Shown piece after piece: positions 1 through 5,265 of a DNA stretch of 5,265 nucleotides (positions are counted from its first letter, which is position 1; every line of letters starts with the position of its first letter). Origin of the DNA: Betaproteobacteria bacterium (GTDB lineage: Bacteria > Pseudomonadota > Gammaproteobacteria > Burkholderiales > SG8-39). Made by a program: the position numbers and the translations under genes. Under the pieces are notes generated by a model that saw only the letters and a list, made by a program, of their open reading frames with translations, was not told where the DNA came from and made no database searches. The stretch spans positions 1 through 5,265 of the forward strand of contig DAHVFK010000264.1 in the NCBI GenBank assembly GCA_027317055.1, given 5' to 3'.

Positions 1-1016
1 GCTCGACGGTGATCCATTCGCTGGTGGCCAACATGCCCGATTTCTGGGGGCTGTCGGCGAAGGACAAGGTGCTGCCGGTGACCCCGATGTTCCACGCCAA
101 CAGCTGGGGCGTGCCCTACACCTGCGTGATGATGGGCGTGAAGATGATCTTTCCCGGGCCGCACCTGCACCCGCAGGACCTGCTCGATCTGTTCAAGGCC
201 GAGCAGCCCACCTACGCGCTTGGGGTGCCCTCGATCTGGATCGGCATGGCGCAGCTGCTCGAGGCCGATCCGGTGCGCAACAAGCTGCCGCAGGGAATCC
301 GCATGCTCGTGGGCGGCGCGGCGATGCCCGAGGCGATGATCCGGCTCTACGCGAAGCACGGCGCGCAGGTGACGCACGGCTGGGGCATGACCGAGATGAG
401 CCCGCTCGGCACCGCGTCCTACCTCAAGCCCGAGCTGCAGGGAGTGGGCGAGGACGAGTTCTTCGCCCGCTCGGCGACGGCGGGCGTGCCGGTGCCGATG
501 GTCGACATGCGCATCGTGGCCGAGGACGGCAGCGAGCAGCCCTGGGACGGCAAGAGCGTGGGCGAGATCCAGGTGCGCGGGCCGTTCATCGCCGGCGGCT
601 ACCACGACGTGGCCACCGATCCCGAGAAGTTCACCGCCGACGGCTGGCTGCGCACGGGGGACGTCGCCTCGCTGGATGCGCACGGCTACCTGCGCATCGC
701 CGACCGCACCAAGGACCTGATCAAGTCGGGCGGCGAGTGGATCAGCTCGGTCGACATGGAGAACCTGCTGATGGCGCACGCCGCGGTGGCCGAGGCGGCG
801 GTGATCGCGGTCGCCGACCTGAAATGGGGCGAGCGGCCGCTCGCCTGCGTGGTGCTCAAGCCCGGCGGCAAGGCCGACCCCGACGCGCTGCGCGCCCACC
901 TTGCGGGGCGCTTTGCCAAGTGGCAGCTGCCCGACCGGTTCGAATTCCTCGAGGCGATTCCCAAGACCTCGACCGGCAAGTTCTGGAAGGTCAAGCTGCG
1001 GGAGCAATTCCGCTGA
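1..1016 (+). CDS. Fatty acyl-CoA synthetase (AlkK/FadD-like, AMP-forming), 5' end missing
   Basis: This enzyme would activate a free fatty acid with ATP and CoA through an acyl-adenylate. The reading frame is open from base 3, and 337 residues are visible. Family members run to about 540 residues, so roughly 200, including the ATP-binding P-loop, lie before the window; the GTG at base 9 is not the true start. Adenylate-forming motifs follow in order: PMFHANSWG (bases 84-110), GWGMTE (378-395), WLRTGD (645-662), DRTKDLIKSGGEW (702-740) and PKTSTGK near the C-terminus (960-980), whose last lysine (978-980) is the expected adenylation lysine. The PMFH and GGEW segments resemble medium/long-chain fatty acid ligases of the AlkK group rather than aryl-CoA ligases; chain length cannot be read from the sequence. 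The gene ends 8 bases before pldA, which suggests co-transcription. Confidence 0.9.
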   Translation, partial: STVIHSLVANMPDFWGLSAKDKVLPVTPMFHANSWGVPYTCVMMGVKMIFPGPHLHPQDLLDLFKAEQPTYALGVPSIWIGMAQLLEADPVRNKLPQGIRMLVGGAAMPEAMIRLYAKHGAQVTHGWGMTEMSPLGTASYLKPELQGVGEDEFFARSATAGVPVPMVDMRIVAEDGSEQPWDGKSVGEIQVRGPFIAGGYHDVATDPEKFTADGWLRTGDVASLDAHGYLRIADRTKDLIKSGGEWISSVDMENLLMAHAAVAEAAVIAVADLKWGERPLACVVLKPGGKADPDALRAHLAGRFAKWQLPDRFEFLEAIPKTSTGKFWKVKLREQFR

Positions 1017-1024
1017 GCGCCGCC

Positions 1025-2014
1025 ATGAGCCCGCTGCGATGCGCCCGCCTCGGTCTCGCGCTGGGGCTGTGCCTCGCCGCCGGCGCCGCCCGCGCCGCGG
1101 TCGACGCACGCGACCTCGAGCGCTGCGCGCGCATCGATCAGCCCGCGCAGCGCCTGGCCTGCTACGATGCCGCGGTGCCGCGGCCCGCGCCGGGCGCGGC
1201 GCTGCCGGAGGACGCGGCCGATCGCTCGCCGATCGACCAGCGCTGGGCGATCGGGGTCAGCGGCACGCTGTTCGACATCCTGCCGCACAAGCCGACTTAC
1301 CTGCTGGTCGTGCACCACAGCAACAACCTCAACGTCGCGCCGGAGAGCCCGACCCATGCGGCGCCCGCGCCGGCCGATCTGCGGCCGAGCGAGGCAATGT
1401 ACCAGCTCAGCTTCAAGTTCAGGGTCGTGGACCTGCAGGACAGCCTCGGCGCGTCGCTGTGGGCGGGCTACACGCAGCGCAGCCAGTGGCAGGTCTACAA
1501 CCCCACCGTGTCGCGCCCGTTCCGCGAGACCGACTACGAACCCGAACTGATGCTCGCCTTCCATCCCGACCGGCACTTTCTCGGCATGCGCTGGCGGCTG
1601 CTCAACTTCGGCCTGGTGCACCAGTCGAACGGCCAGTCCGATCCGCTGTCGCGCAGCTGGAACCGGGCCTACGTGCAGTTCGGGCTCGAGCGCGGCGGGC
1701 TGGAACTGCTGCTGCGGCCGTGGTGGCGCATCCCGGAGAACCGGGCCAACGACGACAACCCCGACATCGTCGACTACATGGGCTACGGCGACGCGGTGGT
1801 GAGCTATCACTGGGGCCGGCAGACCGTGTCGGCGCTCGGGCGCTACAATCCGCGCACCCACAAGGGGGCGCTGCGTACGACGTGGAGCTTCCCGCTCTAC
1901 CGCCGCATGCGAGGCTACGTCGAGCTGTTCAACGGTTACGGCGAGAGCCTGGTCGACTACAACTGGCGCCAAACTACTTTCGGCTTCGGCATGGCGCTGA
2001 CGGATTGGCAGTAA
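1025..2014 (+). CDS. pldA: Outer-membrane phospholipase A (PldA/OMPLA)
   Basis: PldA is a beta-barrel lipase that removes acyl chains from phospholipids misplaced in the outer leaflet of the outer membrane. The product is 329 residues. An Arg-containing start, a hydrophobic stretch (about residues 9-22) and ARA form a signal peptide cut near residue 24. The signature around residues 199-214 reads HQSNGQSDPLSRSWNR. By comparison with E. coli OMPLA (H142, S144, N156) the catalytic triad is H199, S201 and N213, and S209 matches calcium-binding S152. Further family blocks are WAGYTQRSQWQ, FRETDYEPEL, DDNPDI (243-248) with MGYGD, and GYGESLVDYNW near the C-terminus. It is longer than the E. coli precursor (289) because of an N-terminal segment with a C34...RLAC46YD motif. 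The ATG at 1025 gives the signal peptide but has no well-spaced Shine-Dalgarno. The last base of the stop TAA is the first base of the next ATG. Confidence 0.95.
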   Translation: MSPLRCARLGLALGLCLAAGAARAAVDARDLERCARIDQPAQRLACYDAAVPRPAPGAALPEDAADRSPIDQRWAIGVSGTLFDILPHKPTYLLVVHHSNNLNVAPESPTHAAPAPADLRPSEAMYQLSFKFRVVDLQDSLGASLWAGYTQRSQWQVYNPTVSRPFRETDYEPELMLAFHPDRHFLGMRWRLLNFGLVHQSNGQSDPLSRSWNRAYVQFGLERGGLELLLRPWWRIPENRANDDNPDIVDYMGYGDAVVSYHWGRQTVSALGRYNPRTHKGALRTTWSFPLYRRMRGYVELFNGYGESLVDYNWRQTTFGFGMALTDWQ

Positions 2015-3198
2015 TGCGACCGCTGTTCGTGAGCGGTCTTTGCATCGCGAGCGCCCTCGGCGCAGGGCTGGAGGAAAGCTTCGCGGCGCTGCGCAACGGG
2101 ACGTCCGGCCTGCGGCCGAACGATTTCGAGCCCTTTCCGCACCCGACCTGGATCGGCCGCGTCGACGGCCTCGAGTCGGCGCCGGTCACGGGCGCGCTGG
2201 CGCGCTTCGACTGCCGCAACAACCGTCTCGCGCAGCTCGCGCTGGCGCAGGACGGCTTCGAGCAGGCGGTGGCGCGCGCGAGAGAGCGCCACGGCGCAGC
2301 GCGCATCGCGGTCCTGCTCGGCACCACGACCTCGGGCATCCTCGAGACCGAGCTCGCCTACCGGCGCAGCGCCGAGACCGAGCGGCTGCTCGCGGCGCGC
2401 GACTATGCCGCCACGCACGGCATGTTCTCGCTCGCCGAATTCGTGCGCGCGCGCCTCGGGCTCGAAGGGCCGGCGGCCACCGTTTCCAATGCCTGCGCCT
2501 CGAGCGCGAAGGTGTTCGCGCAGGCCGCGCGCCTGATCGAGGCGGGGATCTGCGACGCAGCGGTGGTCGGCGGCGTCGACAGCCTGTGCCTGACCACGCT
2601 ATACGGCTTTCGCTCGCTCGAACTTCTTTCGGCCGAACCGTGCCGGCCGTGCGATGAACGGCGCGACGGCCTCTCGATCGGCGAGGCGGGCGGCTTCGCG
2701 CTGCTCGAGAAGGCGCCTGGCGCGAAAGCTGCGGCCGCGCTGCTCGGCTACGGCGAGAGCAGCGACGGCTACCACATGTCCTCGCCGCACCCCGGGGGCG
2801 CGGGCGCGCTGCTGGCGATGTCGGACGCGCTCGCGCGCGCCGGCGTGCGGCCGGGCGAGGTCGATTACGTCAACCTGCACGGCACCGGAACTCCGGCCAA
2901 CGATCGCGCCGAGGATGCCGCTGTGCACGCGCTGTTCGGCGCGGCGACGCCCGCCAGCTCGACCAAGGGCTGGACCGGCCACACGCTCGGCGCGGCGGGC
3001 ATCGTCGAGGCCGCGATCTCCGTTCTGTGCCTCGAGCGCGGGTTCCTGCCCGGTACGCTGAACACCGGGCGGCCGGACCCGGCGCTGCGCTCGCGCGTCG
3101 TGCTCGAGAGCGAGCAGCGCCCGCTCTCGCGCGTGCTGAGCAACTCATTCGGCTTCGGCGGCAACAATTGCAGCCTGCTGTTCGGCCGCGCAGGATGA
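2014..3198 (+). CDS. Beta-ketoacyl-ACP synthase, ApeO-like (aryl-polyene type elongating KS)
   Basis: This enzyme would perform decarboxylative Claisen condensation of malonyl-ACP onto a growing acyl-ACP chain in the cytoplasm. The 394-residue product is a full-length thiolase-fold ketosynthase. The active-site cysteine is C161 in SNACASSA; H289 in HGTGTPAND and H323 in GHTLGAAG are the two histidines, and K318 (STKGWTGH) is the conserved lysine, five residues before H323 as in FabF. The C-terminal GFGGNN loop is present. FDCRNNR, GTTTSGI, GGVDSLC and GESSDGYHMSSP resemble the ketosynthases of aryl polyene clusters more than housekeeping FabB/FabF; this is from memory of the family, not a search. 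The ATG overlaps the pldA stop by one base (TAATG), with no strong Shine-Dalgarno, so translational coupling is likely. The following half-size ketosynthase is the expected heterodimer partner. A housekeeping FabF role is the less likely alternative. Confidence 0.92.
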   Translation: MRPLFVSGLCIASALGAGLEESFAALRNGTSGLRPNDFEPFPHPTWIGRVDGLESAPVTGALARFDCRNNRLAQLALAQDGFEQAVARARERHGAARIAVLLGTTTSGILETELAYRRSAETERLLAARDYAATHGMFSLAEFVRARLGLEGPAATVSNACASSAKVFAQAARLIEAGICDAAVVGGVDSLCLTTLYGFRSLELLSAEPCRPCDERRDGLSIGEAGGFALLEKAPGAKAAAALLGYGESSDGYHMSSPHPGGAGALLAMSDALARAGVRPGEVDYVNLHGTGTPANDRAEDAAVHALFGAATPASSTKGWTGHTLGAAGIVEAAISVLCLERGFLPGTLNTGRPDPALRSRVVLESEQRPLSRVLSNSFGFGGNNCSLLFGRAG

Positions 3199-3980
3199 TG
3201 CGCGTCTTCCTGCACGGCGTCGGCGTGGTCGGCCCTGGGCTCGAAAACTGGGCCGCGTGCCGCGAGGTCGTCTCCGGGCGCGCGCCTTGGGGCGAGGCCG
3301 CATTGCGCGTACCGGTGCCCGCCATGCTGCCGCTGACCGAACGCAGGCGCTGCAACGCGGCTTCGCGCCTTGCGCTGGCGGCAGCGGAGGACGCGATTGG
3401 CGCGGGCGACTGGCCTGCGGTGGGGCTGGCGACCGTGTTCGCATCGGCCGACGGCGACGGCGCGGTGACGCACGCGCTGTGCCAGTCGTTCGCGGCGCGC
3501 GAGCCCGAGGTGTCGCCGACGCAGTTCCACAACTCGGTGCACAACGCGCCGGCCGGCTACTGGGGCATTGCGACGCGCTCGGCGCGCCCTTCGACCAGCC
3601 TCGCCGCGGACCAGGACTCGTTCGCCGCCGGCCTGTTCGAGGCGGCGCTGCAGGCGACGCTCGAGCCGGGCCCGGTGCTGCTGGTGGCCTTCGATTTGCC
3701 GCTGCCGCACCCGCTCGCGCTAATGCGCCCGCGCCGCCACGGCCTCGCGGTCGCGCTGCTGCTCGGGCGCGAGCCGCGCGGCGGGGCTCTCGCGGCGCTC
3801 GCGCTGCGGCTCGAGCCGGAGGCGATGGCGAGCCCGCTGCCGCCCGCGCTCGAGGCGCTGGGCGACAATCCGACCGCGCGCGCGCTGCCGCTGCTCGCGC
3901 TGCTGGCGCGCGGCGAGCAAGGCGAAGTCCGGCTCGGCGCGGTGGGCGCGCGGCAGCTCGTGGCGCGCTGCGAGCAATGA
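3195..3980 (+). CDS. Beta-ketoacyl synthase chain length factor-like protein (ApeC-like, PF13723 type)
   Basis: This is a ketosynthase homologue expected to pair with the preceding KS and help set chain length; it should not itself condense. The product is 261 residues, about two thirds of a full ketosynthase, with no HGTxT or GHTxGAAG histidine motif. Recognisable blocks are the N-terminal FLHGVGVVGPGLENW, ERRRCN, FASADGDG, SPTQFHNSVHNAPAGYW (residues 106-123) and STSLAADQDSFAAGL. In the last, the nucleophile-elbow position held by C161 in the KS appears to be D139 (followed by Q140), so no catalytic cysteine exists. These blocks match the short chain length factors of aryl polyene clusters. 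Two tandem ATGs (3195 and 3198) are possible starts; the first makes an ATGA overlap with the KS stop, with AGG directly before it. The C-terminal third is rich in Ala, Leu and Arg and carries no motif I recognise. Confidence 0.87.
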   Translation: MMRVFLHGVGVVGPGLENWAACREVVSGRAPWGEAALRVPVPAMLPLTERRRCNAASRLALAAAEDAIGAGDWPAVGLATVFASADGDGAVTHALCQSFAAREPEVSPTQFHNSVHNAPAGYWGIATRSARPSTSLAADQDSFAAGLFEAALQATLEPGPVLLVAFDLPLPHPLALMRPRRHGLAVALLLGREPRGGALAALALRLEPEAMASPLPPALEALGDNPTARALPLLALLARGEQGEVRLGAVGARQLVARCEQ

Positions 3981-4417
3981 CGCTCGGACGCGCGCAGATC
4001 GAGGTTCTCGTGCCCCAGCGAGGCGCGATGTGCCTGCTCGACCGGGTGCTGTCGTGGGACGCCGAGGGCATCGTCTGCGCCAGCGCGGGCCACCGGCTGG
4101 CGGACAACCCGCTGCGCGCGCGCGGCCGGCTGCACGCGGTAACTGGAATCGAGTACGCGGCGCAGGCGATTGCGCTGCATGGCGCGCTCGCCGCGCGCGC
4201 GGGCCGCGCGATCGGGCCCGGCGTGCTCGCCAGCCTGCGTGAGATCGAGCTGCGGGCCGAACGGCTCGACCTCGTCGCGGGAGAATTGCTTGCGATCGCC
4301 GAGGCGCTCGTGGTCGAGCGGCGCCACATGCTGTACGCTTTCCGGATCGAAGGCGACGGCCGCGTCCTGCTCAGGGGGCGCGCCGCGATCGCACTCGTTG
4401 CCGGAACCGACCCATGA
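3977..4417 (+). CDS. 3-hydroxyacyl-ACP dehydratase, hotdog fold (ApeP-like)
   Basis: It is expected to dehydrate 3-hydroxyacyl-ACP to the trans-2-enoyl-ACP, giving one double bond per elongation round. The product is 146 residues, a normal size for a single hotdog domain of the FabZ/ApeP kind. LVPQRGAMCLLDRV (residues 11-24) is the usual N-terminal block (compare PHRxPMLLLD in FabZ). The region from H39 to GIEYAAQA (57-64) covers the central helix, with E59 in the place of the FabZ catalytic acid. Candidate histidines are H39 and H53; the canonical H-to-E spacing of 14 seen in FabZ is not kept, which is noted separately. A GGAA lies 7 bases before the next gene's start. Start and stop form ATGA overlaps with both neighbours. 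Position between KS/CLF and ketoreductase supports the dehydratase role; a structural or partner subunit without activity is possible. Confidence 0.85.
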   Translation: MTLGRAQIEVLVPQRGAMCLLDRVLSWDAEGIVCASAGHRLADNPLRARGRLHAVTGIEYAAQAIALHGALAARAGRAIGPGVLASLREIELRAERLDLVAGELLAIAEALVVERRHMLYAFRIEGDGRVLLRGRAAIALVAGTDP

Positions 4418-5136
4418 AGCGCGCCGTGGTGACAGGAGGAAGTGGTGCGCTGGGGGCGGCGATCTGCCGCTCGCTGGCGGCGGCGGGGCTGCACGTGATC
4501 GTGCACGGCCACGCTCACATGGATCGCGCGCGAGGCGTGGCCGGGGAGATCCGCGCCGCGGGCGGCAGCGCCGAAACGGTTGCGTTCGACGTTTGCGACG
4601 GCGCCGCCGCCGCACGCGCGCTCGAGGACCAGGTCGAGCGCGGCGGGCCGATCCAGGTCGTGGTCAGCAATGCCGGCGTGCACCGCGACGCGCCGCTTGC
4701 GGGCATGTCCGAGGCGCAGTGGGACGAGGTGGTCGACGTCTCGCTCAAGGGTTTTTTCAACGTTACGCGGCCGCTGCTGCTGCCGATGATCGGCACGCGC
4801 TGGGGGCGGATCGTGAGCATATCGTCGATCGTCGGCCTGACCGGCAACCGCGGCCAGGTCAACTACGCGGCGGCGAAAGCGGGGCTGCACGGCGCGACCA
4901 AGTCGCTCGCGATCGAGCTCGCCGCGCGCGGCATTACGGTGAATGCGGTGGCGCCGGGCATCATCCGCTCGGCGGGCACCGACGCCGCCGTACCGGACGG
5001 CGTGGTCGAGGCGCTGGTGCCGATGAAGCGCCGCGGCACGCCCGGGGAGGTCGCGAGCCTGGTCGCCTACCTGGCGTCCGACGCCGCGGCCTATCTTTCG
5101 GGCCAGGTGATCTCGGTCAACGGCGCGATGGCCTAG
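4414..5136 (+). CDS. fabG: 3-ketoacyl-ACP reductase, FabG/ApeQ-like SDR
   Basis: This short-chain dehydrogenase is expected to reduce 3-ketoacyl-ACP to 3-hydroxyacyl-ACP with NAD(P)H. The 240-residue length is typical of FabG. The cofactor-binding loop is TGGSGALG (7-14), followed by the NAG motif (86-88). The catalytic residues S138, Y151 and K155 (SISS and YAAAK) fall at the same numbers as in E. coli FabG. GITVNAVAPGII and the C-terminal SGQVISVNGAMA are also typical. Two deviations are visible: the usual second glycine of TGxxxGxG is A12, and the tetrad asparagine (N110 in E. coli) is S110 in VDVSLKGFFN; the latter may be normal for the aryl-polyene subgroup. The start overlaps the dehydratase stop by four bases, with GGAA at 4403-4406 as a weak ribosome binding site. 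Following KS, CLF and DH, it completes the beta-processing set and is more likely pathway-dedicated than the housekeeping fabG. Confidence 0.93.
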   Translation: MKRAVVTGGSGALGAAICRSLAAAGLHVIVHGHAHMDRARGVAGEIRAAGGSAETVAFDVCDGAAAARALEDQVERGGPIQVVVSNAGVHRDAPLAGMSEAQWDEVVDVSLKGFFNVTRPLLLPMIGTRWGRIVSISSIVGLTGNRGQVNYAAAKAGLHGATKSLAIELAARGITVNAVAPGIIRSAGTDAAVPDGVVEALVPMKRRGTPGEVASLVAYLASDAAAYLSGQVISVNGAMA

Positions 5137-5141
5137 CTGCA

Positions 5142-5265
5142 ATGGAAACGACAGGCTACGTGGCCGTTATCCCGGCCCTCGACGAAGTCGCGACGATCCG
5201 CGACGTGGCCGAGCGCACGCTGCGTCAACTCGGCGCGCTGATCGTGGTGGACGACGGCTCCACCG
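5142..5265 (+). CDS. Family 2 glycosyltransferase, N-terminal fragment (3' end missing)
   Basis: Only 41 codons plus one base are in the window. The visible peptide begins METTGYVAVIPALDE and contains IVVDDGST (residues 34-41), the first nucleotide-sugar-binding strand and loop of GT-A fold family 2 glycosyltransferases; the D37-D38-G-S-T is characteristic. No signal peptide or membrane segment is seen in this part. The ATG is 5 bases after the reductase stop and has no clear Shine-Dalgarno, so translation probably depends on reinitiation after the upstream gene. Family 2 glycosyltransferases occur in aryl polyene and xanthomonadin-type clusters, where they may modify or attach the polyene lipid. 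The substrate here cannot be told, and a polyprenyl-phosphate sugar transferase is equally possible. Confidence 0.8.
   Translation, partial: METTGYVAVIPALDEVATIRDVAERTLRQLGALIVVDDGST

Noticed and set aside
9..1016. Ligase as a complete short gene starting at GTG 9
   Set aside because: The frame continues to the window edge and the visible part begins after the expected P-loop, so the gene is cut by the window rather than truncated.
737..1024. In-frame extension of pldA upstream of 1025
   Set aside because: It overlaps the ligase C-terminus, whose PKTSTGK motif is read in another frame, and the ATG at 1025 begins a convincing signal peptide.
1061..1075. Possible lipobox (LGLC, C16) making PldA a lipoprotein
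   Set aside because: The residue before the Cys is Leu, not Gly/Ala/Ser, and a standard signal peptidase I site (ARA near residue 24) follows; PldA is a barrel protein.
686..1972. Antisense open frame of 428 codons opposite the ligase end and pldA
   Set aside because: Low-complexity composition and no motif; the + strand pldA with signal peptide and catalytic triad explains this stretch fully.
901..2013. N-terminal extension of the KS frame upstream of 2014, suggesting a fusion protein
   Set aside because: The upstream translation is Arg-rich frame-shadow sequence of pldA; the ATG at 2014 gives a normal KS N-terminus and length.
5137..5141. Terminator or promoter between the reductase and the glycosyltransferase
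   Set aside because: Only five bases separate the genes, and I see no hairpin or T-run at the junction.
3145..5142. Very long antisense open frame (665 codons) opposite CLF, dehydratase and reductase genes
   Set aside because: Its translation is Arg/Ala/Pro-rich without any recognisable domain, and it lies opposite three genes with clear family motifs. High GC content makes stop codons rare in antisense frames.

Overview
The window looks like chromosomal DNA of a high-GC Gram-negative bacterium, most likely a proteobacterium. GC is roughly 70% by eye, and an outer-membrane phospholipase is present. The gene set resembles betaproteobacteria such as Burkholderiales or Rhodocyclales, but that placement is inferred from protein style only. 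All seven genes lie on the + strand and fill nearly the whole window. No gap exceeds 8 bases, and I see no terminator, tRNA, rRNA, CRISPR or mobile element.

Layout: (1) 1-1016, the C-terminal two thirds of an AlkK/FadD-type fatty acyl-CoA synthetase; (2) 1025-2014, a PldA-type outer-membrane phospholipase A with an intact catalytic triad; (3) 2014-3198, a catalytically complete beta-ketoacyl-ACP synthase of the aryl-polyene (ApeO-like) kind; (4) 3195-3980, a half-length, cysteine-less ketosynthase homologue of the chain-length-factor kind; (5) 3977-4417, a small hotdog-fold 3-hydroxyacyl-ACP dehydratase (ApeP-like); (6) 4414-5136, a FabG/ApeQ-like 3-ketoacyl-ACP reductase; (7) 5142-5265, the first 41 codons of a family 2 glycosyltransferase.

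Genes 3-6 form a compact condensing, reducing and dehydrating set (KS, CLF, DH, KR) with no enoyl reductase. This is the logic of an iterative type II polyketide/fatty-acid-like system that leaves conjugated double bonds, as in aryl polyene and xanthomonadin-type pigments. Each gene from pldA to the reductase overlaps the next by 1 or 4 bases (TAATG or ATGA), so they are probably one translationally coupled transcript. Acyl carrier proteins, the starter-unit ligase, acyltransferases and the export genes of such clusters are not in the window and would have to lie downstream or elsewhere.

The most interesting point is the upstream pair. A fatty acyl-CoA ligase and an outer-membrane phospholipase A are tied to the front of the polyene module, with pldA overlapping the ketosynthase start. 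The four core enzymes belong to a known kind of pathway, so I do not claim a wholly new system. The pldA-polyene coupling and several active-site deviations are the parts that merit checking.
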